NCBI GenBank assembly: GCA_008921705.1
Contig: VFFE01007033.1
Coordinates: 597,698 to 661,697 of the forward strand
DNA: 64,000 nucleotides
Direction: 5' to 3'
DNA from: Burhinus oedicnemus
Lineage: Eukaryota; Chordata; Aves; Charadriiformes; Burhinidae
Shown here: piece by piece, positions 28,714 to 41,812 of the stretch
How the letters are laid out: every line of letters begins with the position of its first letter
Numbering within the stretch: the stretch's first letter is position 1
Made by a program: the position numbers and the translations under genes
The notes under the pieces: model-generated
Told to the model about the DNA's origin: nothing
Database searches by the model: none
Seen by the model: the letters and a program-made list of their open reading frames with translations, nothing else

Positions 28714-31700
28714 AGACGGGGTTTGTTGGCTCATTTGAGTCCTATTTTGTTTGATTATTTTGTTTTTTGTGATGGGTCTGATACCAGCTTGTATTTCCTG
28801 GCAGCCATCCTGCCATTTTCAGTTTGATTTTACATTAGGGGAAGAGTTAAAAACCAGGCAAATTTGGCCATGGGATGGACAGGTCTACCTGCACATCCCT
28901 CTGTACGGCCGCCAGTCTCAGCACAGCCTGCAGCTGCACTGCCATGCTGGTGCTGCTGCCAGGACAAACCGCTCTGGTTATTGGACAGACTGCGTGAGAG
29001 CAGGAACAGAGCTCTTTTGACCCATAACTCTGCATTTCCAGGATTGCCAAACTGTTATAGGTGTATGGGCAAATCTGTTGAGAGTGCAGAGCAGGCTTGT
29101 AGATATCTGGAGGCAGAAGATGACAGCAAGTTTTCTGAAAAGCATAGGGTCATCAGTGCAACAAATAAACCCAACAGGTATCAATAATTCCCACACTATA
29201 TTTCCAGCTGGAGGGAGGAAGAATCAGCACAAAACAGGTTGTCTGCAAGCAATAACCTTTCTTGTGGTCTTCCCTGTGATGCTGCCCAACGCAGAGTAAT
29301 ACTTTATAAATGATCCCTCCCCATGTGGGAGACAAGCATAGCAGGACGAGTGAGAAGAGGCACAAACCCACTGACTCACACCACAGCTCTGGGGCTCCCC
29401 TAACTGAGAAAGGACAGGGTTGGCCAAGGCAGGTAAGTATCACAAAGCCCTAATTAGGAGGATGGAGAGGAAGAACATGGAAGAGGACAAAAATATCCAA
29501 AGCAATATGGCTTAACCACCCTGGTGGAGCCTTCCTTGACGATCCGCTACTGCCTCCATCCACACATGGATATCTTTTAAGACTTAAATCCAGGAAACCT
29601 CTCCTGGCCACAAGCATAGGGTCAAGAGGGGGAAGAAAGGGCGAAGAAAGCTACTGAGGAGGAAACTTTTTTTTAAAAAAAAAAATCACATAAATCAAGC
29701 CAAGGAAAAGACTTCATGCCCCAGAAACCCAAGGCCAGGTTACTCATACATTCAATCATAAACTCCAGGAAGGAGAGGTTTTTCCTTTCTTTCTGCAAAA
29801 TGCTTTTTTTATGTCAGGAATGGTTTTAATTAGCATGCCTGAAGCTTGTGAGCAGCTCTGGGAACTGAGAAGCCTGCCCCATTAATGGTCTCAGAGAAAG
29901 CTGAGCACCCCAGCAGGATTCATCCCAGTTCGTGGGGACAGCTCGTCCCTCTGGCTGCAAATCGGAGAGCAGGCAGGAAAACAAAGCATGGGAAAGGTGT
30001 CCACGTCATGAGAGATGGCCAGGTTTACAAAGGCCCTCACCAGTTCTTGGGAGACTTATGCTCCACAGCAAACTCCAGGTATGGCTCTGAGCAACACCAG
30101 CCCTTTCCTCCCTACTTCTGAAAGGTTTGCAGAGGTCAGCGCAAAGACCCCTAACAGGCATTTCACCCAGTGCTGCTTCAGGTTAGAGCTTTCCACCCGT
30201 GCTTGAACATTGCTAAGAGCTCCAAAAGCAAATACCCGATTGCAGGTCCAAGTGAGCACACCTCACCTGCCGAAAGGTCCAAGCCATTTGCAGGGTACGC
30301 ATGTGACACCCGTGCATTTTGGACCTGGCCTGGACCACAAGTTTGCTCAGATCCTGGCTTGGCACATGGCAAACAGATGGGGAAAAGCGTCTTTTGGAGA
30401 TACCATTACCCTTTTCCTATACTTCTTTAGCCCAACCGATGATAATAACCACTCATTAAAGCAGAGTCTTGTTTAGAAGAGCACACACTACCTCCCTCTA
30501 CATTAAATAGCAACCTGACCTCAATAAAGTATAAAACAATTAACTTGCTAATTAGTCAACAAATAACTGTTTCACCCAAGTAGATACTAAGTTGTTAGGA
30601 AATCTATTAGCATTTCCACTGTAATTTCATGCTTTGCTGATGATGAATAAAACAAAGTTGAATGGGACCTATTCACATCCAGAGCACAATGCCCAGTAGC
30701 TCTAAGATACCTAGTGGGAAACTTCCTCAAAAGAGCCAAATACTGGGACCAGAACCACGGGCTGGATGGTGTCACTGACACCACAGCAGCACCAAAACGC
30801 ATCAGGGACGGTGTGTGCAGCCAGAAGGAAAAGCAAGGGCTGAGAAACGAATAGGAAAGACGCAAGATCTGCATGCATTTCCCATCCAATGTGTCGGATA
30901 AGTTCACGCACACAAGTGGATCGGGCCAAAAACCCCCCAACATTTTGCTTAAACTGATTGTTTTAAATTCCCCCAACCAGATCCACCATGGGCAATAGAA
31001 GTCTTACAAAAAAAGCTAGTTTTTGCCATATCTCCATATGCCCTTGTGCTGTGGTCAACAAGCATGGCCATCAAAAGCCACCAACCCACATGCATCCCCT
31101 CTCCACTCCCTTCCAGAAAAACCAAGCACCCCTTGAGCCCAAGCCAAAGATCAAAAGATTGCATGAAGACCCCTAATTTACGGCATGTTGCTACCAGCCC
31201 TTCCACTTAACGTGGGTAATTGTTAATGTAAGTGTCTGTGCTGGTCCCAAGAATGAAGATTGGGGTCTCCCAGGTGACATCCATTTACAACATCCTCTTC
31301 CCATGCCAGAATGTGCTCCTTGGTTGCATTCTGAAGATGCAACAGGGGAGATCTGAGTGTCTTCCAGCCCTGCCTGCCTTCTTGCCTGCTCTGGCTGTGA
31401 AACCTCAGTGTGCAGGCCAGATGGGACCCCATCATGGGAAGGGACAAGGACACAGCCAGCTCAAAAGGTAAGTCTACACAGTCTTGGATGAGCACACATG
31501 TGTCCAAAGATGTGCAGAGACAGCGATGATAATAACTAAGGCCAGAAAGAAGGGGTAAAGCGCGTTAGCTGCTGTTTATCAAGATGTACCAGAACTCCCT
31601 TAGGTCTGTGATCTCTTTCCTACTTGTGGATGAAAACCACCTAGAAAATGAGTGTGAAATTTCGATCCAATACAGCGAATCAACAGGTGCTCTGGACTGC

Positions 31701-32149
31701 CAGCCAGGCAAGGCACAGTCTGCCAGGGCTACATTCAGCACGCACACTGGTTTCACAGCCATTCGTTGGGGAGCAGAAGGAGGCTGTAGACTCAAACTGT
31801 CTCATTCACATCGAAGCACAAGGATTATCAAGCCCCACGGTAGGGGCCTTGTAGGGAGAAAAATGAGTCACAGTGCTTGGATCAGTGCAATATTCTGCAG
31901 CCATACACAGGTCCAAGCAAGGGCTGCTGTTTGGTTGTATTCAACCAACACTTTATTCACCCAAAAAACCAGCATCCTGCTTAGCATCACCTTGTGATTC
32001 CTGGAGAGCTTCTCAGAGACCTTGCAGCACAACACCCCCAGCCAGAAACAGGTCGACACATCCAACTGCCTGCAGAGTGCCTGATTCTACCTGCATAATC
32101 TACACCCATGAAACACAGCCCCTGCCTTCCTTTTAACCTAACATACACT

Positions 32150-32430
32150 GGCTTTGGAAAAAATTTGCATGTTAGAACAATTAGACATGAAACATTACAT
32201 GCCTTATCTCAATGATATTACATAATTGGATTTGCAGCATATACAGATAATGAAAGCCAGAGCTTCCAGCAGCCAGAAATATAAATCATACGCTGGATTT
32301 TCTGCAGTTAAAGTTAGGAATATTTTAAGAGGCCCCAGCAAATACGTTGTTTATATTAAGAAATTGAATCATGTTATTAGGCCCTCCATTTATCTAGTAA
32401 AATCTTTAAAAAGCTCATAAACTCGTTACT
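32150..32430. promoter_or_regulatory. Candidate conserved noncoding block with an octamer
   Basis: The stretch has the octamer ATTTGCAT (32163-32170), several TAAT-like cores (caattagac, cataattgg) and dense AT-rich complex sequence. It lies about 0.5 kb left of the POU cluster at 32960. Confidence 0.35.
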
Positions 32431-32959
32431 TTATTAGTTCAGACTTATTATATGTATTTGAAGCAATACTCAGAGGTATTGTTAAGCTACTGCAGGCAAG
32501 GGTTACAGGTCTTATATATTTTCCTTTTGGTAGTACCAGATGTGTTGGAGGCGGTGGCTGTGCCGGGGGCTTGTTGGGAAGCTCACTGCTCAGAGCAAGC
32601 CCAAGCAAACTTCTGTGCGTTACTGTTCACCGGAGACCTCCGGCACATTTAGCGCATGGATAGCTTTGCTTTTTCGACGGATAACTCCTCACCTGCCCGC
32701 CCACCCCTCCAACCAGTCCTCCCCCAGGAGGAAAGGCCACCTGAGAGCTGTCTGTGCAAATGCAGCTGTAATCCTGCTCCAGAAGTAATGACGCCTGGAC
32801 TTCTTGCACTAATTAACCCAAACGAGTTCCTGCTCTGCATCACCGAAGCACCCATGGAGAGCATGCAGGACCCTTGTGCAACTTGCGTATCAGGGAATCA
32901 TTTACAGAGCTGCTCTTGCAGTAATTCATCTCCATCAGCCTCTTGGATCTAGAAGATTT

Positions 32960-33006
32960 ATGCAAATAGCTTAATGTGTTAATTTACATATTTGATGAAT
33001 ATGCAT
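32960..33006. promoter_or_regulatory. POU-factor site cluster
   Basis: Within 47 bp lie a perfect octamer ATGCAAAT (32960-32967), an octamer-like ATTTACAT (32982-32989) and ATGAATATGCAT (32995-33006), which is one base from the palindromic POU dimer element MORE. Occupancy is inferred from sequence only. Confidence 0.45.
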
Positions 33007-34784
33007 TGTCGCGCCCATAGAAGTGACAGCAAACATCCTAATTACCAGCGCACAAGCCTGATCAGGCTGTGGGATGGAAGGAGCTTGTGAAGCAGAGCTG
33101 TGCCATGTTTCTGCTGGCTCTGGCTGAGTTACACCGAACACTGCTCCACGTGCTGCCCGCTGCTTCTGGAGCTGCTGCCCCTTCGTCTCAGCGCCCAGCT
33201 CCTCCATCACCTTCCGAGGCGTGCTGTGCATTGGGGCCCTTGGCTTTTGTAGGGGCAGGTCAAAGAGCATCTGATCCCAGAAGCCTCCCAGTATTGCCAA
33301 CACATGTGCTTTGATCTCCAGCCCTGCAGCGTTCCTCCCCGACCCTGCTTGCGGGGATCTGCAGGAGAGTCTCAGCTTGGATTGGAATAAACAAACCTGG
33401 CCACGGCAGCTGCAGAGAAAAGCCTCGCTGGGGGACCCCAAAACATCCTCAAGGCCCAGAGTGCAAAGTCACAGATCCCCAAAATGAGAGGGATTTTTTT
33501 TCCTCCTTTGGCAATCCTATCATTTTTAACCCGCTCTCTCGATTTTTGGGGGTTGAATCTGATTCAGGAAAGCATAAGGCTATCCAGAGCAAAACGTATG
33601 AGCCTTGTGACCAGCCTCCAACATGAGCACCCTCAGCAAGCCAAAATCATGCTCCAGAGTCTCCAAGAGATGTGCAGGACCCCATTACATCATTTTAGGC
33701 AGCACTGCTTGAAGGGGAACACACTTTTAACGGCTGCTCTAACCCACAGGGAGTGCTTCGCACCATCATCCCGGCACCACTAAAGATCGTGCCCCCAGCA
33801 CACAACCTGCACACCGAATTTGGCAGGCTGAGGGGTGAAAGGCATCGGCAGCGTGGCTTTCTCCACCCTGCCTCCTCTGTCCCTCTGCTTTCCCGGGGCT
33901 CCTTCCTCCTGGAGCAGCTGTGCACCAGGTGAGGCGGCCCACGGGGAGGCTGGGCAAGGGGCTCGTAGCCCCCTGTGACCCTGCAGCTCCTCTCCCCCCC
34001 TTCCCAATGCCTGCCTGCCTTTGAAGCCCAGCTAATGACAAAATGACATCCTGCTCCCTCCACCTTCCCCTGCCCGCTAACAGGGGGCCCCTCGCCTGAC
34101 CTTAAGGTGTGATGGCTCCTCAGGTTCAAAGCAGAGAGAGGATGCTCGGAGCTGAGCCCCAGCTGGCTACGGCGGTGCTGCCTTCGGTGGGGGGGCTGGC
34201 AGGGAGGTGAAGGGGTGCCCCATGTTTCAGTTCTCCCCTCCGACCGCTCCTCGCCGTCTGGCCGAGAGGAAACCGGCCATTTTGCAGCCCCAGGGGCGAC
34301 AGCTCTAATGGACATTGCAAACTGCCATAGTTTTCCTTGCACTGTGGCTCTGAAAGACTCAAGACAATGCTGCTTTCCTCTGGCTCCTTTTTGCCAGCTG
34401 AGATGTTAGCAGATTCAATCACTACTCTGGGAGTTTTTACCTGGAAATCAAGCCCTTTCCAGGTGATCAGCCACCACAGTTCCCTGTGCCAACAGAGTCT
34501 AAATACTTCATAAGGTCTAATTATTGATGCAAACGGGGCACTGATTGTTCCTCAGCAGTGTTTCAAAGAGGGATCAGATGAGACCTAGCTCTCAATTTGA
34601 TATGTCATTAAATCAGGTTCCCTTTACCTGCTTCTCAGCTCGACACACTGGTGAAGACAGACGAGACTATTTCTTAAAGTGTTTCCTATCTCCTCTTTTA
34701 AATAAAAAAACCACAAGACTTGAACAAAGGCCTCCCAAGATTTCCAAGCAGACAGGGAAAATATTTTTAATCTCTCCCTCTGCA

Positions 34785-35330
34785 GTTTAATATCAGCAAT
34801 CAGTTACCATAGGCTCAGATTTATTTAATGGGATGTACAGCATGAACAAGCAACCGTCTACTATAAGAAGCTGGGGATGCAAAACTCCATCACTGACGGC
34901 TGCAACCATTGTAAAGGCCATTAAGGGAGCTAGTCTGCCTAAATGCACATAATCAGCAAATTTATGGCCTGTTTCTTCTGTTCAGTGAGGAATTGGTAGA
35001 GGCAACAAAGATGTGTGATGCTGACAGCTTACAGGCAGGGCTGGTGTGTAAGCTCCGAAATAGCCATCCACATGAAAGCTGCAACAGTTTGGTGTACAAA
35101 TGTGCCACCCATCTCACGACAGCTCCATCACACGCATACACAAAGCTGCCCGCTTCAATTTAATTGACTCCCCCAAGGGCTTTGGTATGGGTTTTATAGT
35201 GCATAACTAATACTGATAAGCAGGCATGATAAGGTAGTGTTATTACCCAACTAATGGGTCACTTCATCCACAAATACTTTCTAATTTAATTGAAAACAGG
35301 AACACAAGCTGCAAGCAGTCAAAACCTCCA
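34785..35330. promoter_or_regulatory. Candidate conserved noncoding block
   Basis: About 0.5 kb of AT-rich, non-repetitive sequence contains tttatttaatgg, tttaattgac and cataactaatactgataag. I see no coding potential or repeat family. Confidence 0.25.
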
Positions 35331-36932
35331 GTATCATCCACACCAGTGTTCCTGGCAGTTTTTTTGCTCTCCCCTTCCCACCTTCAGTAGCTGGTGAACC
35401 AAGGCAGATGTCACAAAACTGTGTTTTGTGGCTACGGATTCACAGTTTAAGATCTCTGGATTCAATTCAGCCACACAGCAAGGAAGTGCAGCTCCCAGGA
35501 ACTTCAAAGAGAATTGCATCCATCACTTTCAGCAGGGCTGAATTGGCCTTTGCTTATACCTACCTCCCTAGGTCTGCCCTGGAAAGGAAATTCCTTGAAT
35601 AACTTTCATGTGCTTAACCCTTCGGAAATGGCAGGCATTAATAAAGCCCCTCCTCAGCATCCGCTTGCCTGGCAGAGGTTGAAGGCCATCCATGTCTGAT
35701 CGGCAGAGATGTTTGCCGGTCATTAGCAGCAAAACACACCTCCGCATTTCCATTCTGCTGAAAAAGAGTGTATTTCCAGTCTCTCCTGAGGACATTCCTG
35801 AAGAGCACAGCTACCATTACGCAGATTGCTTTTACGAGAGCCTGGCCTCCTCTAATAAGAGCTACGGGACCAGACAGCAACATCAGATGAACTTCTCAGT
35901 TACTGGGGTACTAGAGAAAAATGCAGCGACTTCTAATTCACAGAGAATAAAGTATTTTCGCCATTTTCAGTTGGTCTAGTGCTAGCCCTCCTCTTCATGG
36001 GGAATTTTTGCCCATTCTCACTGATCTTGTGCTCAGTACCGCAGACTGCTACCGCATTGCAATGCTTTAGCTTGGCTCACACTTGGAAATCAGATCATCG
36101 CCTATGGTTGGAACTGAGAACTACTGAAGTACTAGGGATTACATCTCCCCCTTGTGCCTACAAACTCTGTGAGGCTACAAGCCCAAGTTCTGCCACTGTT
36201 TAACATCAGTAGTTTTCGTTAACTGGGAGAGACAGACCTTAGAGCAAACCTGAGCCCAGTTCAGTGGCAGAGGGCAAGGGCTCGACGTGGTCTGAGTACC
36301 AGAGCATCGCTTGTGCTGTGGGTGGGCACATAAGCGGGCTCACACTGTGAGTGCACATCTCGTCCCTCAGAAAACACTGGTTTTTGAAAAGCTTTGAAAA
36401 TAAAATGCTTCCCAGCCCATTCACGAGTGCATTTCCCTTCATTAGCACCAAGATCAACAATTTAGCAGGAGGCAGCTAGGGGATAGCAAGACCAATCCAA
36501 ACAGTTTTACTTAAATTCCATCTAAACGAACCCAGTTTTCTGGGCTTTTAGCAACGGAGGGATAATGTATGCCTATTAAAGAGCATGTCAAAGCCCCAGT
36601 CACACAGTCTGGGCATTCAGTTAAAGCGAAGGTCACAGATCTGTGCCCTGGGGCCAGGGGAGAAAGGCTCAGAGGAAGAGGAGTGGCCATCTGGTCCCCC
36701 CCGCTTATGCAGAGGTCACTGCTTTCTGTCACCCCCCTTGTGGCCTCTGACTTCTAGGACTCAAAGAGGGAGGGGGGGGAAAAGCCAGGCATGATGAAAG
36801 CGGGGCCCTGATGTGCTGAGACAACTCGCTAAAAGAGCTCTAACTAAAACCAGCCACATGCTCTGCATGGTTAAAGGGGCAGCTCTCCCTTTCCCAGCGC
36901 CCGCCACAATGCTGCCTCCTGCGTGAGAGCGT

Positions 36933-36950
36933 TTTTCCACGCGTGGAAAA
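36933..36950. promoter_or_regulatory. 18-bp perfect palindrome with CACGCG and GGAAAA motifs
   Basis: ttttccacgcgtggaaaa is its own reverse complement. It combines a central ACGCGT, a CACGCG sequence on each strand (a class C site of HES/HEY repressors) and outward GGAAAA half-sites like those of NFAT/Rel proteins. Protein binding is inferred only. Confidence 0.5.
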
Positions 36951-39900
36951 TAGTTGGGATGAAACACCGAGCACGGTAAGAGCCTACCAAGCCATCGGCA
37001 CTCCAGCAGCTGTAACAGTGGAAGGAGGGAGCCCAGTGTAATACACATGAATACAGCAGCAGCATGATGAGGACGGAAAGCAAGGGGCAAAACAGAAGTA
37101 CAGCCTGTTTGCAGAGCTCTCTGAAGTGCCAGATACTTGCACATGCCTGAAAATAAGATTGATGCTATTCATGCTCAGCGTGCTTGTTTCCTGCTTGGCA
37201 ATGGCATGTGCACTGAATCGAATCCACTAATTGTTCCGTCCGCACCACGATTTGCAAACTAGATCGCTTAGGAGCCAGGAGAAAATAAATGAGGTGTTTA
37301 TTAGAAGGAAGGCTGGTTTCATATTCTTCATAAAAGCAAAACAGCTCTGATTCTCAGCACCGTCTCCAAACTGCCTTTCTGGTTGAGATGTGACTTTGAG
37401 CTGCTAGGGCTTTTATTCCTCTGGAGATACTCATTCAGCATTCAAAGCAGAAAGGCATTATAGTAACTCTGCCATTTATTTTCAGAGTAAACAGGTTTCT
37501 TGTTCATTAATTACATGGGTCTTCAGATAACACACACAATTTCCCATTACCTGGACTCTGTGCAGTTTGTTCACTGCATGCCAGAACACTGTAGACTTTT
37601 TATCAAGCAATTCTGCCTCATTTTAATCTGCAATTTATCTGAGGGCCCAGCATCGGTGCCTGAAGGGTATTGTTTAAGTAACAATACTGATGTACACATT
37701 CCCACATCAAATGTCAAGAGAGAAGAGGGCTGCTCCAGAGGATGCATGGACTCAAAGGAAATCATTAAAAGCCACTGGCCTGCAGAAACTGAATTGTATT
37801 CGAAAAGAAAAACTAACAACAGACAGGAAGCTACTGGCAACCAGGCATGGCTTAGGAAAGCGGCTCTGGGGGGAATAGCTCGGTTTCCTCTTACGAACTC
37901 TCATCGTGGCCCAGATTTCTTTTTTAGGCAGCGACAGACACAAATTTAAATGCCAGTTCATACACACAGCCCCGGTGCATGATCGGTGTAATTTGGATTT
38001 AATTCTTGTTTTTCCCAGAGTGCAGCAGTGTCACATCATGTCCCTTTGAGGCAACGGCAAACCTGCCACTGCCCATGGACGGAGCCAGGATTTCACCAGC
38101 CTTCCTTGCTCCCCGCCAGCTTTGAAGCCACTGGAAATTAGTGCAGCCCCACCAAAAGCAATAACTCCAATTAAAAGCTGTTGAGAACCTTTCCCACTTT
38201 ATATCCCAAATGTGCTCCTGTTAAAGCACACCCTCGAGCAAGTGCAAATCAATCTCAGGAATGCCACAGTTTTGTGACAATAGGAAAAAGAGATGCTGCA
38301 TATTTGCTGACGCTTCCTATATTTGCTCAGGAAAGAAGTAGTATTTATTCCTAGGATGCAATCTACACTGCAATTGACTTAGAAGCTACTTTTAAATTAA
38401 GAGAAGGGTGCAGTGCTATGTAAAAGGCTAATCAGCACAACGCTGGGAGAAAGCAAACCATTAGTTTTGTCAGAATAATTTTTAAAAGAGCTAATAAAGC
38501 AAAACACCATTATCTCATCCCCGCTGCTCAAAAAAGGTCAACAGATGCTACTAACAGGCCAAGGGTGGAGGCAGCTTTCAAAGGTGTTGTGCAAGGAGTC
38601 CTCAATCCAGCAGAGCAGTAAAGCACCTACACAACTGACAGCTAAGACTAATGCCACTAAGTGTTGACTTTGTTGCCCAGATCCTAGAAAAGCTAATGCT
38701 TCTGGAGACAGCAAGGAGATGGGTACTACAAGCCCTCTGGAAAGCCAAGCTGTGCATGTTCTTCCAAGGAAGTTGGATTGGAGCCTATGAAGGATAGAAG
38801 AGAAAAGAGCTGCTGGGTTTATTTTTTCAGTAACAGATCACGTTAATGAAGTCTTGACACTATGGAGGTCCCCTGCAAACATGGAGGAGCGGTGCCAGGG
38901 AGGGGGACCCTGGCACACTGTGGCCCCAGGGTGCTGGCAGGGACCCATGCAGATGCCACTCTCCGTGGTCACATCTTCTCAATGAGTTTCCAGCCCCATA
39001 CGTACCTGTTTCTCTGAGGGAATAGGGCATTTCAGGGAAGAATTTGGGGCAGGACTTTGAGCCCCAGCATCATCAGCTGTTTTCCTCCAGGAAGCCCAAC
39101 AGTTTTGCAGATCTTCAGGAGCACAGGGCACAAAGCTGTTATTACCGAGCTCTGGAACACTTCTCAAGATAAAGTAGCTACAAAGGTGCTATTTCCTTAG
39201 GAAACCAACACAGAGCAGAGGGACAAAGGGAGGATGCCCTCCTAATCTGGCACACAGCTAGGCGCCACCAAACTTCACTAGCAGGCAAAACCACAGCTGC
39301 TTTCATTTCGCTGTTGTTTTACTGTGTTCTGTTCAAAATCAGACTGCATTTTACTTCACCAACTATCAGCAGAGCAGCTCCAGAGGTCCATGTTTCTGGC
39401 TTGCTAATATGATGGTGCCTCCAGCAATTCGGAGTTAGCTCACAAGAGTGAATTAACACAAGTGGCGCTGCCTGATCTGGGCCCAATTTGGGAAACATCC
39501 CACCTAAGAACAGCCAAGTAACAGGCTCAGCTTGGTTTTAAAGGGTCTTCAGCCCACACCTTGGTGCTGTCCTGATTAGGGATGCTTTCCAAGAACTACC
39601 ATCACAGGAAAAATGTCACTTTGTGCCATCACCAACATTTTACTGCGGACTGTGGGACTCTCCCAAGTGAAGGACTAACAGCTCAAACCACTCACACAAC
39701 TCCCAGCTACTTCTTATCCTTCTTCCCCAAGGCTGAGGTAATTTCTCTGCTTTAGCCACCTCCAACGTGTTGTTGTGAGCCTGCACTTGCAGCCCATGTG
39801 AAGTTCACCAGTTCTCCATGACCACAGCAGCCTGCCAGGAACCAACCTGGACTGCAAGGTCCCAGGGACACAGGTTTTTCTAGCACTGTAGGACTCTTGG

Positions 39901-40129
39901 TGATATCATGTCCAGAAAGCAATAGCATTACCAGAAATGCCATTTATCACTCAATAATCGATAGACATAGTTGTATGTAGAGCAGTTGCACTGTGAATTC
40001 AAATAGCAGTTCCAAGATAAGCTGGAAACGCAGCAGATCTCACGGATCTCCTCCCAAAACAACACCAAATACCAGTATTTTCAGGGGGAAAACATTTCCA
40101 GTGTACTTCACAATAAGGAAGGGATAGAG

Positions 40130-40425
40130 GAATTAGATGCTAATTCATCTGCAAATATAATTAAACTCTGCAACACTAAGACTTCATTGTTAATTTAGTT
40201 GCACGTCCATGTCATATGTGCAACAAATCAGAAACAGGCCTATTAATTTACAACTTTATGTCTAATATATTCAGAACGTAGCATAAAATGGCAGGAATAC
40301 AGGCAGTTCCATCTAAAACTCTGCAGTTGGTAAATTAAATCTATTTGCAGCAAAGTAAATTGAAATACATACTGAACTTATTACTGTGTCTAGTTTAATA
40401 TCTACAAATGGGTTGGATTTCTCCA
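40130..40425. promoter_or_regulatory. Candidate conserved noncoding block, homeodomain motifs
   Basis: ataattaaac, ttgttaatttag, ctattaatttac, gtaaattaaatc and aagtaaattg occur within 300 bp of complex AT-rich sequence with no repeat signature. Confidence 0.3.
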
Positions 40426-41790
40426 GGTGAATATTAGCCATATGCAGCGAAAAAAATTTGGCTGTTTCCATCTCTCTGCTCACGATATCACTCTTGTCCT
40501 GGAGGGGCTACTTAGCCCCGACTAGCACTGGAGGCTTGGGGTGGATGGTGGGGGTGGAGTTGCCAGCACGCAAAAGTTTCAAAATTTGACTGTCCTCTAA
40601 GTATTAATAGGAATAAATATGTTTTTTCAAAACATGGCAGCATCTTGTAGTGTCCCTGCAAGATGTCAGACACACAACTGGAAAAATCAAGGTGTTTTGG
40701 TCCTTCACAGAAGCATTTAGATGTCATCATACCCAGGGGACCATCAAACATGCACTCAGGAAGGTCAGGGATGTCCCACAGGCTATTACAGCCGAGGCCT
40801 TAGGACACAATTCAGGGTTGAGCAGAAATTTGATGGGAAAGAAAATACTCATCTAAAATGTTTTTTCCACTCAAGGCAGTCTACAGGATCCCTTTGCTCC
40901 AAAGATAATTGGACCAAACATCTAACCAAGACACCCAGCCTGAGCTGTGCAATGATTTCCTAACTTTATTTAAAGAAAATCTGGACCAGCACATGAGACT
41001 GTACTTGAATTTAATTTTCAGAAAAAAACCCCACCTTTTTCCACCCCCACCACACTGCTCCTGCTAACGGGCTTTATTTAAACAGGACTTACCAACAGCT
41101 CTCCCCCACCCCCCTTAATACTTTCAATCCATAATGCCTGAAAGGCTCTTTCCCTGGACCTTGCACGGTTTATAGGGTTAATTGAATGCACACTGATCTA
41201 CTAAGTGTCCATAAGAAGAAGCGCTATTCTTTAAGATGTCATTTCTCCTGCCAGCCCCTTCCCCGGCCCCCCGGACAATGCTGCAGGGCTGTGCCCGGCC
41301 AGGCTTGGCCCCAGCGAGGTATTGTTCTCCAGCCGGGGGGGCTTTGGAAAACAAAGCAAAACAAAAGAATCCCTGACATGCCTAAAAAAGGAGACTTCAT
41401 GCCAGAGCTAACCTTTGAAGATTTATTCCCCGCTGCCCTTGTGACCCAATTCAACCTCCATTACTCAGGAATTCCCCAGACAAGCCCTGAAAGGCAGAGA
41501 TGGAATTTCGGACTTTCTAACTCATTTGTTTGTGCAGGACAGGGTGGTCTGGCAACCCTGGCCAGACAGGGAACTCATGTGCTGGGAGAGGCCTTATATA
41601 AATATACATCTGTATTTATAGGTACTTTAGGTATTATATGTAATTATCATGACTATTCCCTCTCCCTCCGCTTAAAATTGCAAATCCCCACCTTGCACAA
41701 TGCGACTGGATTGTAATAGGCTTTTGTGCAGTTGCTTCCCTCAAGCCTTAGAATTCCCCACCTACTTTTGGGGCTGGAAACTGGAGAGGT

Positions 41791-41812
41791 AAAAAAAAAA
41801 AAAAAAAAAAAA
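41791..41812. repeat. A22 homopolymer
   Basis: A run of 22 A is followed by gagagacg. I see no gene-derived sequence or target-site duplication around it. Confidence 0.95.

Noticed and set aside
33695..34342. Longest minus-strand open frame, 215 residues
   Set aside because: Rich in S, P, R and G as expected from a GC-rich intron. No domain, no hydrophobic pattern, several overlapping frames of similar length. It looks like a chance frame.
41186..41812. Processed retrocopy ending at the A22 tract
   Set aside because: The 176-residue frame upstream resembles no known protein, has no flanking duplication, and stops about 75 bp before the A run.
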